A stretch of 64,000 bases of DNA from Ruminococcus flavefaciens. Lineage in GTDB: Bacteria > Bacillota > Clostridia > Oscillospirales > Ruminococcaceae. Location of the stretch: NCBI RefSeq assembly GCF_900143025.1, contig NZ_FRCT01000015.1, positions 1 through 64,000 on the forward strand. Direction: 5' to 3'. The notes beneath the pieces were generated by a model, which saw nothing but the letters and a program-made list of their open reading frames with translations, did no database searches and was not told where the DNA came from. The translations under genes and the position numbers were made by a program. Every line of letters starts with the position of its first letter. The stretch's first letter is position 1. This document shows, in pieces, positions 23,077 to 31,278 of this stretch.

Positions 23077-23988
23077 ATGAGATACTATGATTCAATGCAG
23101 TCGCTCATTGGTGATACTCCTCTTGTCAGGCTCGGAAATATCGTCAGTTCTGATGGAGTCAATGTCTTTGCAAAGCTTGAACTGTACAACCCTTCGGGAA
23201 GCGTAAAGGACAGAACAGGACTTTACATGATTAACGATGCGGAGAAAAAGGGACTTCTTAAAAAGGGCGGCACTATCGTTGAAGCTACCGCAGGCAATAC
23301 AGGTCTTGGCATAGCTTTTGCGGCTCTGAACCGCGGCTACAGGATAATATTTGTAGTTCCTACGAAATTTTCAGCCGAGAAGCAGTCTCTCCTCCGCGCA
23401 CTTGGTGCAGAGGTTATAAATACTCCCCGTGAAAAGGGTATGCTGGGAGCAGTTGCAAAGGCAGAGGAGATAAAGGCACAGATACCGGGTTCTATTTCGC
23501 TGGAGCAGTTCAAAAACCAGAGCAATCCTCTTGCACACTACGAGACTACAGGTCGTGAGATATTTGAAGCTCTCGACGGAAAGATCGACTACGTTGTGGC
23601 AGGTGCAGGAAGCGGCGGTACTTATACCGGTATACTCCGCTATATCAAAGAGCGCGTCCCCTCTGCAAAGGGCGTACTTGCAGACCCTGTGGGCTCAACT
23701 ATGGGCGGCGGTGAACATTCCGACTATAACATTGAGGGCATAGGAAATGACTTCATTGCAGAGACTATGGATATGTCCCTTGTGGACAGTGTTATCAAAG
23801 TAAACGATGAAGAAGCATTTAAAACAGCAAGATCACTTGCTAAAACAGAAGGCGTTATCGCAGGCTCTTCCTCGGGAGCAGCTATGGCGGCAGTCCTGAA
23901 GCTCATACAAAGCGGAGCAAAGGGCAATATCGTAACTGTTTTCCCCGATCGCGGCGACCGCTATTTCAGTACAGGCTTATATGATTAG
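23077..23988 (+). CDS. mccA: Cystathionine beta-synthase / O-acetylserine thiol-lyase (MccA)
   Basis: 303 residues from the ATG at 23077; the in-frame upstream start lies inside mccB. 'LYNPSGSVKDRTGLYMI' holds the PLP Lys (about residue 42), 'EATAGNTGLGIA' is the substrate loop with EATAGNTG as in Bacillus MccA rather than EPTSGNTG of CysK, followed by 'VPTKFSAEKQ' and 'GTYTGILRYIKE'; 'AGSSSGAAMA' is the phosphate end. It would join serine or O-acetylserine with homocysteine to cystathionine, ahead of mccB in the pathway. 10 bp separate it from mccB. Confidence 0.85.
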   Translation: MRYYDSMQSLIGDTPLVRLGNIVSSDGVNVFAKLELYNPSGSVKDRTGLYMINDAEKKGLLKKGGTIVEATAGNTGLGIAFAALNRGYRIIFVVPTKFSAEKQSLLRALGAEVINTPREKGMLGAVAKAEEIKAQIPGSISLEQFKNQSNPLAHYETTGREIFEALDGKIDYVVAGAGSGGTYTGILRYIKERVPSAKGVLADPVGSTMGGGEHSDYNIEGIGNDFIAETMDMSLVDSVIKVNDEEAFKTARSLAKTEGVIAGSSSGAAMAAVLKLIQSGAKGNIVTVFPDRGDRYFSTGLYD

Positions 23989-24036
23989 TCTTTAGGGACT
24001 GATGATATCCGCCCGTAAAAAGAATGGAGAATTATT

Positions 24037-24948
24037 ATGACTTTACAGCAGCTTAAATACATACTTGCAATATCGGCAACAGGCTCTATGAACAAGGCAG
24101 CTGAGCAGCTTTATGTTTCACAGCCCTCACTGACTTCATCGGTGCAGGAGCTTGAAAAGGAGATAGGCATTAAAATCTTCAACCGCAGCGGCAGAGGCGT
24201 TACTCTTACCAATGACGGTGCAGAGTTCATACAGTATGCCCGTCAGGTAGTTGGACAGTTCGATATTCTTGCGGAGAAGTATATCAGCAGGGGCAATGTA
24301 AAAAAGAAGTTCGGAGTGTCGACACAGCACTATTCCTTTGCTGTAAAAGCATTCGTGGAAATGGTAAAGGAGTTCGATACATCCGAGTACGAGTTTGCTG
24401 TCCGCGAGACTAAAACTGCTGAGATAATAAGCGACGTTGCAACTATGAGAAGTGAGATAGGCATTATCTATCTCAATGACTTCAACCGCAAGTCGCTGAC
24501 AAAGCTGCTTCATTCAAACGGTCTGGAATTTCATACACTGACTAAGTGCAATCCGTTTGTGTACCTCTGGAATGGTCACCCGCTTGCAAATGAGGAGAAA
24601 ATAACCTTCGAGCAGCTTGCGGACTATCCATGTCTTTCTTTTGAGCAGGGCGATAATAGTACCTTCTATCTTGCCGAGGAGATTCTCAGCACTGCGGAAT
24701 ATCAGCGTACTATCAAGGCAAATGACCGCGCCACAATGCTCAATCTGATGATCGGTCTCAATGGTTATACCCTTTGCTCGGGAATTATCTGCGAGGAGCT
24801 CAACGGTTCGGATTATATCGCAGTACCCTTTGAGGACGACTCCGATGAGATAATGGAGATAGGCTATATCACGCTGAAAAACGTGATACTCAGCGAAATG
24901 GCGGAAATATATATTGATGAGCTGAAGGCGTATCTGAATATCGGTTAA
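24037..24948 (+). CDS. LysR-family transcription regulator
   Basis: 303 residues, standard length. The N-terminal winged helix 'LQQLKYILAISATGSMNKAAEQLYVSQPSLTSSVQELEKEIGIKIFNR' is complete (residues 3-52); the rest is the co-inducer domain. It is the last gene of the mcc operon (48 bp after mccA). A TTATA/CTATA box pair lies 4 bp after its stop in front of the oxidoreductase operon and recurs at two other promoters here, which makes it the likely regulator of those units. Signal molecule unknown; by analogy with CysB/CysL-type regulators a sulfur or acetylserine-like compound is possible, and a 2-oxoacid or aryl acid equally so. Confidence 0.88.
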   Translation: MTLQQLKYILAISATGSMNKAAEQLYVSQPSLTSSVQELEKEIGIKIFNRSGRGVTLTNDGAEFIQYARQVVGQFDILAEKYISRGNVKKKFGVSTQHYSFAVKAFVEMVKEFDTSEYEFAVRETKTAEIISDVATMRSEIGIIYLNDFNRKSLTKLLHSNGLEFHTLTKCNPFVYLWNGHPLANEEKITFEQLADYPCLSFEQGDNSTFYLAEEILSTAEYQRTIKANDRATMLNLMIGLNGYTLCSGIICEELNGSDYIAVPFEDDSDEIMEIGYITLKNVILSEMAEIYIDELKAYLNIG

Positions 24949-24951
24949 TGG

Positions 24952-25020
24952 CTATAATTGCAGGCTATAACCATGCATAGATGTATTGTATTGGACAGAT
25001 GATGAGAACGGGTGTATAAT
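24952..25020 (+). promoter_or_regulatory. LysR-type box and TTGGAC promoter of the oxidoreductase operon
   Basis: Box CTATAA-N7-CTATAA at 24952-24970, 20-bp gap, TTGGAC at 24991-24996, 18-bp spacer, TATAAT at 25015-25020. Adjacent to the stop of the lysR gene. Confidence 0.75.
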
Positions 25021-25051
25021 TAATTCATACTAAAATGATAGGAGAACTGCT

Positions 25052-25567
25052 ATGAAAGAGATAATATGGCTTGGACGAGGCGGACAGGGCGCATTTACTG
25101 CCGCTAAGCTCCTCGGAGCAGCCTATACCATAGATGATGATGAAAAATATGGTCTTGCTTTTCCTTCATTCGGACCCGAAAGAAGAGGAGCTCCCGTAAG
25201 AGCGTTCACAAAGCTCGATACAAAGCCTGTTGTGGACAGAAGTCAGACAGAAAAGGCAGACTATATCGTTATCCTTGATGATACGCTTTACAGTCCTCAG
25301 CTTCTTGAGCTTCTGAAGGGTGAGGGAAATGTCATTGTAAATTCAAAAAATGATATCAGCGGAGTACTCACATTTGACGGTGAAAAAATAGCTTCGGAGT
25401 TCAGACTTCCTACGGTCAATACGGTCATGTTCGGACTTCTTGTGGGACTTTCGGAGGTCGTGACTGCTGACAATGCTATTGAAGCAATTAAAGGATATAT
25501 GCCGCAGAAAATACAGGAGCGCAATATAAACGCACTTCTGAGAGCAGTGCAGGAGGTGGCGAAGTGA
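25052..25567 (+). CDS. 2-oxoacid:ferredoxin oxidoreductase gamma subunit
   Basis: 171 residues of the POR/VOR gamma fold: 'IIWLGRGGQGAFTAAKLLGAAY' at the N-terminus, 'SFGPERRGAPVRAFTKLD' and 'GLLVGLSEV'. It is one of four subunits encoded in the order gamma, delta, alpha, beta, as in four-subunit pyruvate or 2-oxoisovalerate synthases of Thermotoga and archaea. It overlaps the ferredoxin subunit gene by 4 bp. The complex interconverts a 2-oxoacid and CoA with an acyl-CoA, CO2 and reduced ferredoxin. Confidence 0.88.
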   Translation: MKEIIWLGRGGQGAFTAAKLLGAAYTIDDDEKYGLAFPSFGPERRGAPVRAFTKLDTKPVVDRSQTEKADYIVILDDTLYSPQLLELLKGEGNVIVNSKNDISGVLTFDGEKIASEFRLPTVNTVMFGLLVGLSEVVTADNAIEAIKGYMPQKIQERNINALLRAVQEVAK

Positions 25568-25857
25568 GACCGTATATCAGAGAGAAAAAGAGCTTCACCT
25601 TTGATGAAGTCCCGGAGAATACATCTTTTGAAGCAGGCTATCTCACAACCGTCAACAGCGGCTGGAGAAGTATAAGACCTGTTATAAACAGCGCGAAATG
25701 CGTGGGCTGCGAGCAGTGTTATCTTTACTGTCCCGACGGCGTTATATCAATAGATAACGGAAAAGCAGTCATCGACTATGACTTCTGTAAGGGCTGCGGT
25801 ATATGTGCGAAAATATGCAGGATAGGAGCAATTGAAATGGAGGCGGAGCGCAAATGA
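25564..25857 (+). CDS. 2-oxoacid:ferredoxin oxidoreductase delta (ferredoxin) subunit
   Basis: 97 residues with two [4Fe-4S] motifs, 'CVGCEQCYLYCP' (about residues 47-58) and 'CKGCGICAKICR' (about 78-89). It passes electrons between the catalytic beta subunit and external ferredoxin. It overlaps both neighbours by 4 bp. GTG start with AGGAGG upstream. Confidence 0.9.
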   Translation: MRPYIREKKSFTFDEVPENTSFEAGYLTTVNSGWRSIRPVINSAKCVGCEQCYLYCPDGVISIDNGKAVIDYDFCKGCGICAKICRIGAIEMEAERK

Positions 25858-27026
25858 GCAAAAAGTTTTTATCAGGCAACGAGGCATTTGCCGAGGGCAT
25901 ACGCCTTGCCTGTCCGCAGGTAATTTCGGCTTATCCTATAACTCCACAGACTATCGTTGTTGAGCGTCTTTCGGAAATGGTTGAGGACGGCAGTCTTAAA
26001 GCTGAATATGTACACGTTGAGTCTGAACATTCCGCTCTATCATGTGCAATAGGCGCAAGTGCCGCAGGTGCGCGAGCTTTCACAGCTACGTCATCGCAGG
26101 GACTCCTTTATATGGCGGAATGTCTTTATTATGCGGCAGGCGGACGTTTCCCGATAGTTATGATGAACGCTGACCGCTCCACAGCTCTTCCGTGGAATAT
26201 ATACGGAGATCAGCGCGACAGCCTTTCACAGCTGGACAGTGGCTGGATACAGGCTTATGCCGAAAATGCTCAGGAGGCTCTCGACCTTGCGCTTATGAGC
26301 TATAAAATAGCTGAGAACAAGGCAGTTTCCACGCCTTTTATGGCTAATCTGGACGGCTTCGTGCTCACTCATACATATGAGACAGTTGATATCCCCGAAA
26401 GGGAGCAGGCAGACAGATTTCTGCCGCCATATGAGACAGATAACCGCATAGACCTTGATAACCCGAAGAATATGGCGTTCTCGGCAGGTCCTGATACAAA
26501 TTATATCTTCAAGTATAAGGAGCATGAGGGCGTTCTTGCGGCTCGTAAGGTAATAGCTGAGACTGAAAAGGAATTTGCTGAGATATTCGGCAGAAAATAC
26601 AGCGGACTTACCGAGAATTACCGCACAGAAGATGCTGATTATATAATAGTAACTCTCGGAAGTATAGCAGGACTTTGCCGCGAAACTGCGGATAAGCTCC
26701 GTGAAAAGGGCGTGAAGGCAGGAGTAGTCCGCATACGCTACATGAGACCTTTCCCGAATGAGGAAATAGCAGAGGCTTTGAGCAATGCAAAGGCTTATGC
26801 AGTGCTTGAAAAGGATATAAGCTTCGGCAATGAGGGAACAGTTTTCACAAACGTGAATTCTGCACTGAAAAAGGCAGGAGTCAGCGTGAAAGGCTACAAC
26901 TTTATCGGCGGTCTCGGCGGAAGGAATATTTCCGCAGCCGATATCGAAAAAATCTATAAAGACATCGAAAATGGTACTGAAAGTGTTAATTTTATCGGAA
27001 TAGGAGGCGAGGACAATGGCAAATAA
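25854..27026 (+). CDS. 2-oxoacid:ferredoxin oxidoreductase alpha subunit
   Basis: 390 residues. 'SGNEAFAEGIRLACPQVISAYPITPQTIVVERLSEM', 'VESEHSALSCAIGASAAGARAFTATSSQGLLYM' and 'DSGWIQAYAENAQEALDLAL' match the PorA/VorA pattern; the C-terminal Rossmann-like part follows from about residue 260 ('DYIIVTLGSIAGLCRETADKLREKG'). It binds CoA and the substrate side chain and so would decide specificity, but residues known to discriminate pyruvate from branched or aromatic 2-oxoacids cannot be judged here. Overlaps the beta gene by 11 bp. Confidence 0.9.
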   Translation: MSKKFLSGNEAFAEGIRLACPQVISAYPITPQTIVVERLSEMVEDGSLKAEYVHVESEHSALSCAIGASAAGARAFTATSSQGLLYMAECLYYAAGGRFPIVMMNADRSTALPWNIYGDQRDSLSQLDSGWIQAYAENAQEALDLALMSYKIAENKAVSTPFMANLDGFVLTHTYETVDIPEREQADRFLPPYETDNRIDLDNPKNMAFSAGPDTNYIFKYKEHEGVLAARKVIAETEKEFAEIFGRKYSGLTENYRTEDADYIIVTLGSIAGLCRETADKLREKGVKAGVVRIRYMRPFPNEEIAEALSNAKAYAVLEKDISFGNEGTVFTNVNSALKKAGVSVKGYNFIGGLGGRNISAADIEKIYKDIENGTESVNFIGIGGEDNGK

Positions 27027-27909
27027 GGTCGCAGACAGCATTTCTCGTGAAGAATTTTTCTACGGACACAAAGCCTGTGCAGGCTGCGGCGGAAGTCTTG
27101 CAGTAAGAGCTGCACTGAAGGTCCTCGGACCTAATGCAGTATCAGTACTTCCAGCAGGATGTATGTCGGCTGTCGGATTTAACTTCCCACAGCTTTGCTT
27201 TTCAAATAATTCTATAATCTCAACATTTGCAGGCACAGCATCAATGCTTACGGGAGTTGAGGCAGGTCTCCGCGCAAGAGGCTATAAAGACTTCACAGCA
27301 GTTGGCTTTGCAGGCGACGGAGGTACGGCAGATATCGGTATACAGGCTCTTTCGGGCGCTATTGACCGTAACGACAATATCATTTACATATGCTACGATA
27401 ACGAAGCCTACATGAATACGGGCATACAGAAAAGCGGCCTTACACCATTTGGTGCAAAGACTACAACTACTCCCGCAGGTGCGAATATACACGGAAATAT
27501 CCGCCCAAAGAAGAATATGTTCGAGATAGCTGCTGCACATGACATACCTTATGCAGCTACAGCAAGCGTGGGAAATCTTCCTGATTTTATCGCAAAGGTC
27601 AAGAAGGCTTCACAGATACAGGGTACAAAGTATATCCACGTTATCGCACCATGTCCTACAGGCTGGGGAGTTGCTCCCGATGAGACAGTGGAGATCGCAA
27701 AGGAAGTGGTTGAAAGCGGACTCTGGTATCTTGCAGAGTACGAAAACGGCGAATTCAAGCTTAATTATAAGCCCAAGGAGTTTTCAAGCGTTGAGGCATA
27801 TCTGAAAAAGCAGGGACGCTTCAAGCATCTTACCGATGAGGATATACAGATCATAACCGCTTCACGCGACAAGAAGTGGGAGTACATAAACAAGAATTTT
27901 GCAGTTTGA
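27016..27909 (+). CDS. 2-oxoacid:ferredoxin oxidoreductase beta (thiamine diphosphate) subunit
   Basis: 297 residues. 'HKACAGCGGSLAVRAAL' supplies two Cys of the [4Fe-4S] site, 'GFAGDGGTADIGIQALSGAIDRNDNIIYICYDNEAYMNTGIQ' is the thiamine diphosphate motif (GDG...N), and 'APCPTGWG' contributes another Cys. This is the catalytic subunit. The run of four subunit genes ends here; the next gene has its own promoter of the same type. Confidence 0.9.
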   Translation: MANKVADSISREEFFYGHKACAGCGGSLAVRAALKVLGPNAVSVLPAGCMSAVGFNFPQLCFSNNSIISTFAGTASMLTGVEAGLRARGYKDFTAVGFAGDGGTADIGIQALSGAIDRNDNIIYICYDNEAYMNTGIQKSGLTPFGAKTTTTPAGANIHGNIRPKKNMFEIAAAHDIPYAATASVGNLPDFIAKVKKASQIQGTKYIHVIAPCPTGWGVAPDETVEIAKEVVESGLWYLAEYENGEFKLNYKPKEFSSVEAYLKKQGRFKHLTDEDIQIITASRDKKWEYINKNFAV

Positions 27910-27915
27910 CCAATG

Positions 27916-27984
27916 TTATAGGAAAAGCTTATAGCTAATCATAGTCCTTTGGTATTGGACAAATGCGGAAATGCGTTGTATAAT
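27916..27984 (+). promoter_or_regulatory. LysR-type box and TTGGAC promoter of the phenylacetate-CoA ligase gene
   Basis: Box TTATAG-N7-TTATAG at 27916-27934, 20-bp gap, TTGGAC at 27955-27960, 18-bp spacer, TATAAT at 27979-27984. Same spacing as at 17084 and 24952. Confidence 0.75.
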
Positions 27985-28041
27985 TAAAACATACCAAACA
28001 GATATGAAAAGTCAGAAAAATTTAAATGGAGGATAAATATT

Positions 28042-29382
28042 ATGAGCAGAGATATAAACAACAAATTCTGGAACGAAGAGCTTGAGACTCTTCCTCGTGA
28101 GGAACTTCAGAAGAGACAGCTTGAGGACTTAAAGGAGATCGTAAAGTTCGCATACGACCATGCTCCTTACTACAAGCGTTCATTCGATGAGGCAGGCGTT
28201 AAGCCAGAGGATATCAAGACATTAAAGGATATCGAGAAGTTCCCGTTCATCAATAAGAAAACTCAGCGTGACACACAGGGCGTTGGTTCATTCCTCGGAG
28301 AGCTTGCAGCAGTACCGGAGGAGGACGTAGTATTCATTTCTACTTCATCAGGTTCAACAGGTGTTCCTACAATGAGCCCGTTCACAAAGAAGGACTTTGA
28401 TGAGTTCCAGGATACAGAGAGCCGCTGGTTCTGGCAGATAGGAATGAGACCAAATGACCGTTACGTTCACGCTCTTAACTTCTCACTCTATGTAGGCGGT
28501 CCTGACGTAATCGGTGCGCAGAATCTTGGTGCTTTATGTATCTGGGGCGGTACTCTTCCAAGTGAGAGACTTCTCTTTATCCTTAAAACATATCAGCCGA
28601 CTATTATCTGGACTTCTCCTTCATATGCTTGGCAGCTCGGTGAAAAGGCTTTAAAGGCAGGCTATGACCCGAAGAAGGACTTCAACATCAAGAAGATCAT
28701 CGTTGCAGGTGAGCTTGGTGGCTCTATCGACGCTACAAGAAAGGCTATCGAGGACATCTGGGGTGCTGAGGTATTTGACTTCTACGGTCTGTCTGATATA
28801 TTCGGTGCCTGCGCTGCACAGTGCGAATACCACGACGGACTTCACATTGCTGAGAACCATATCCTTGTTGAAACAGTTGATATCCACACAGGTGAGGTCC
28901 TCGAACCCGGTCAGACTGGTGAGCTTGTATTCACAACTCTCCGTAAGCACGCAAGACCTCTTATCAGATTCAAGACAGGCGATATCGGACGTATCGACAC
29001 TACAAAGTGCAAATGCGGACGTACACACGGTAGAATTAGTATCCTCGGAAGAAAGGACGATATGTTCATCGTTTCAGCTGTTAACGTATTCCCAAGCGAT
29101 ATCGAAGCTGTTATCCGTGAGCAGAGCGACCTGACAGGTGAGTACCTTATCCGTATCTTTGAGAGAGACTTCACAAGCAAATATGCTGTTGAGGTAGAAA
29201 AGGCATCAGGCGTTGCCAAGGACGATGCAACAGTTGCAGCAGAAGTAAGTGCAGCACTTAAAGCACGTATAGGCGTTAAGCCTGACAAGGTAATAGTTCA
29301 CCCGGACGGCGGACTTAATACACGTTCAGAGCATAAGTCAAGACGTGTAATTGACGAGAGAAATATTGACTATAATATTTGA
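28042..29382 (+). CDS. paaK: Phenylacetate-CoA ligase family protein
   Basis: 446 residues, the usual PaaK length, with GGAGG before the ATG. 'LEDLKEIVKFAYDHAPYYKRSFDEAGV' is the PaaK N-terminus, 'FISTSSGSTGVPTMSPFTKKDFD' the AMP-binding P-loop, 'DFYGLSDIFG' the adenylate motif and 'RTHGRISILGRKDDMFIVSAVNVFPSDIEAVI' the hinge plus C-terminal domain. It activates an aryl- or other carboxylic acid to its CoA ester with ATP. Co-regulation with the oxidoreductase suggests acyl-CoA to 2-oxoacid conversion (reductive carboxylation) or its reverse. Phenylacetate itself is a guess from the family name; indoleacetate or branched acids are possible. Confidence 0.85.
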   Translation: MSRDINNKFWNEELETLPREELQKRQLEDLKEIVKFAYDHAPYYKRSFDEAGVKPEDIKTLKDIEKFPFINKKTQRDTQGVGSFLGELAAVPEEDVVFISTSSGSTGVPTMSPFTKKDFDEFQDTESRWFWQIGMRPNDRYVHALNFSLYVGGPDVIGAQNLGALCIWGGTLPSERLLFILKTYQPTIIWTSPSYAWQLGEKALKAGYDPKKDFNIKKIIVAGELGGSIDATRKAIEDIWGAEVFDFYGLSDIFGACAAQCEYHDGLHIAENHILVETVDIHTGEVLEPGQTGELVFTTLRKHARPLIRFKTGDIGRIDTTKCKCGRTHGRISILGRKDDMFIVSAVNVFPSDIEAVIREQSDLTGEYLIRIFERDFTSKYAVEVEKASGVAKDDATVAAEVSAALKARIGVKPDKVIVHPDGGLNTRSEHKSRRVIDERNIDYNI

Positions 29383-29394
29383 TTGTGATATAAT
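29366..29394 (+). promoter_or_regulatory. Promoter of the aminotransferase-luxS unit
   Basis: TTGACT at 29366-29371 (inside the paaK 3' end), 17-bp spacer, TATAAT at 29389-29394. The leader of about 160 nt contains the inverted-repeat element. Confidence 0.65.
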
Positions 29395-29410
29395 TTTTAA
29401 TATGTTTATG

Positions 29411-29543
29411 TAATTCGGAATTCGGAATTAGGAATTCGGAATTTAGGAGTTGGCTTTGCCAACGGATTGAAATTTATTCAAATTCGTCCGCCGTAAGGCG
29501 GACTCCATTAATTTCCAATTCAACATTCTGAATTCCTAATTTT
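29411..29543. repeat. Inverted-repeat element (MITE-like), about 133 bp
   Basis: Outer repeats AATTAGGAATTCGGAAT (29427-29443 region) and ATTCTGAATTCCTAATT (29525-29541 region) pair with one mismatch; inside are GGAGTTGGC...GCCAAC and GTCCGCC...GGCGGAC hairpins. The whole transcript would fold on itself in the aminotransferase leader. No frame. Confidence 0.75.
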
Positions 29544-29561
29544 TGAAATAGGAGGATTTTT

Positions 29562-30728
29562 ATGCCAGAATTATCCAATCGTACAGCGACATTTACCGAT
29601 TCCGTCATCAGACGTATGACGAGAATTTCCAATAAATACGGCGCTATAAATCTTTCTCAGGGCTTTCCTGATTTTGAGCCCCCAAGAGAGATACTTGACC
29701 GCCTTGCACAGGTAACTAATGAGGACTTCCACCAGTATTCCATAACATGGGGAGCTCAGAACTTCCGCGAGGCTCTTGCCGAGAAGCAGTCACGTCTTAT
29801 GGGACGCAATATCGACCCTAACGGTGAGATAGTCGTTACCTGCGGAAGTACCGAAGCTATGATGGCAGCAATGATGTCCGTCACAAATCCGGGCGACAAA
29901 GTCATTGTTTTTTCGCCGTTTTATGAGAATTACGGTGCAGATACAATACTTTCGGGTGCAGAGCCTATTTACGTTCCGCTGATACCGCCCGAGTTCAGTT
30001 TTGATGCAAATGTACTTGAAGAAGCCTTCAAGCAGCACCCGAAGGCTCTTATTCTCTGTAATCCTTCCAATCCCTGCGGTAAGGTGTTCACACTTGAGGA
30101 ATTGCAGATAATTGCTGATCTTGCAAAGAAATACGATACTTTTGTTATAACAGACGAGGTCTATGAGCATATCGTTTATGCTCCGTATAAGCACGTTTAT
30201 TTTGCAAGCCTTCCCGATATGTGGGAGAGGACTATCTCATGCTCGTCACTGTCCAAGACCTATTCTATCACAGGCTGGAGACTTGGCTACGTTATAGCTC
30301 CGCCGCATATCATTGATACCGTGAAAAAGGTGCATGATTTCCTTACAGTAGGTGCGGCTGCACCGTTGCAGGAGGCTGCCGTTACGGGACTTCGTTTCGG
30401 TGATGACTATTACAAGTGGTTACAGGACAAGTATACCGAAAAGCGTGATCTTTTCCTGAAAGGACTTGACGAAATCGGGATACAGCATACGATACCGCAG
30501 GGAGCTTATTATATACTCCTTGATATTTCCGAATTTGGCTACAAGAGTGACCTTGTATTCTGTGAAAAATTAGCAGAGTATGTGGGGGTTGGTGCAGTTC
30601 CCGGATCAAGCTTCTTCAAGGAGCCTGAGAACCGCTACATACGTTTCCACTATGCGAAAAAGAATGAGACTCTTGAAAACGCTCTTGATCGTCTTGGCGA
30701 TATAAGAAAGAAAATGCCTAAGGAGTGA
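29562..30728 (+). CDS. Class I/II aminotransferase (methionine/aromatic type)
   Basis: 388 residues, fold-type I PLP enzyme. 'INLSQGFPDFEPPREILDRL', 'QYSITWGAQNFREALAEK', 'LCNPSNPCGKVFTLEEL', 'ITDEVYEHIVY' and the PLP-lysine 'SCSSLSKTYSITGWRLGY' (Lys at about 234) are intact, and 'YIRFHYAKKNETLENAL' carries the carboxylate-binding Arg. The 'SQGFPDF' subgroup includes YbdL-type methionine aminotransferases and glutamine transaminase K. It is 4 bp from luxS, supporting a link with methionine recycling; an alternative is transamination of the oxoacid made by the preceding oxidoreductase. Confidence 0.85.
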   Translation: MPELSNRTATFTDSVIRRMTRISNKYGAINLSQGFPDFEPPREILDRLAQVTNEDFHQYSITWGAQNFREALAEKQSRLMGRNIDPNGEIVVTCGSTEAMMAAMMSVTNPGDKVIVFSPFYENYGADTILSGAEPIYVPLIPPEFSFDANVLEEAFKQHPKALILCNPSNPCGKVFTLEELQIIADLAKKYDTFVITDEVYEHIVYAPYKHVYFASLPDMWERTISCSSLSKTYSITGWRLGYVIAPPHIIDTVKKVHDFLTVGAAAPLQEAAVTGLRFGDDYYKWLQDKYTEKRDLFLKGLDEIGIQHTIPQGAYYILLDISEFGYKSDLVFCEKLAEYVGVGAVPGSSFFKEPENRYIRFHYAKKNETLENALDRLGDIRKKMPKE

Positions 30729-30732
30729 GAAT

Positions 30733-31188
30733 ATGAAAACTATCGCAAGCTTTAAAGTTGACCATGACAAGCTTGAAAAGGGAATGTATATCTCCCGTAT
30801 CGACGGCGATGCAGTAACCTATGATATACGAATGAAAAAGCCAAATGGCGGCGACTATCTCAATAACGGTGCTCTCCATACATTCGAGCATCTATTTGCT
30901 ACCTATGCACGTAACAGCGAGTATACCGACAGTGTTATCTATGTGGGACCTATGGGCTGCCGTACAGGATTTTATCTGATACTTCGTGATAATGTGAGCA
31001 GCGAAAATGCAATAAAGCTTGTACAGGACAGCTTCCGTTTCGTTGCTGAGTTCAGCGGAAAGATACCTGGCTCGGAGCGTAAGGAGTGCGGAAACTATCT
31101 TGAACATGACCTCGACGGCGCAAAGGCAGTTGCAGAGGATATGCTTAAAGTGCTTGATGGTTATACAGCAGAAAAACTGAAATACTGA
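30733..31188 (+). CDS. luxS: S-ribosylhomocysteine lyase
   Basis: 151 residues, typical LuxS length. The metal site is 'HTFEH' at residues 49-53 with the Cys of 'CGNYLEHDL' at 119; 'GPMGCRTGFYLIL' contains the catalytic Cys. It cleaves S-ribosylhomocysteine to homocysteine and the autoinducer-2 precursor. The homocysteine is substrate for MccA encoded 7 kb upstream, so the two loci complete the methionine-to-cysteine route, apart from adenosylhomocysteine nucleosidase, which is not in this window. Confidence 0.97.
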   Translation: MKTIASFKVDHDKLEKGMYISRIDGDAVTYDIRMKKPNGGDYLNNGALHTFEHLFATYARNSEYTDSVIYVGPMGCRTGFYLILRDNVSSENAIKLVQDSFRFVAEFSGKIPGSERKECGNYLEHDLDGAKAVAEDMLKVLDGYTAEKLKY

Positions 31189-31210
31189 GCTTTCAAAGCT
31201 ATAAATGCAA

Positions 31211-31246
31211 AACAGCCGCAGACCTGAGATCTGAGGCTGTTCTGTT
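31211..31246. terminator. Terminator between convergent luxS and glnN
   Basis: AACAGCC (31211-31217) pairs with GGCTGTT (31235-31241), with CAGA/TCTG inside. T-run is modest (TTCTGTTT); the position between converging genes supports a shared terminator. Confidence 0.6.
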
Positions 31247-31278
31247 TATATATACTTGAGAGGGTTTCAAGGGAAGCA

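Noticed and set aside
26226..27041. 271-codon minus-strand frame
   Set aside because: Antisense to the oxidoreductase alpha subunit, no ribosome site, no recognisable motif.
28004..28036. 10-codon frame before the phenylacetate-CoA ligase as a leader peptide
   Set aside because: It has no ribosome site of its own and ends within the GGAGG of the ligase gene; nothing sets it apart from chance.
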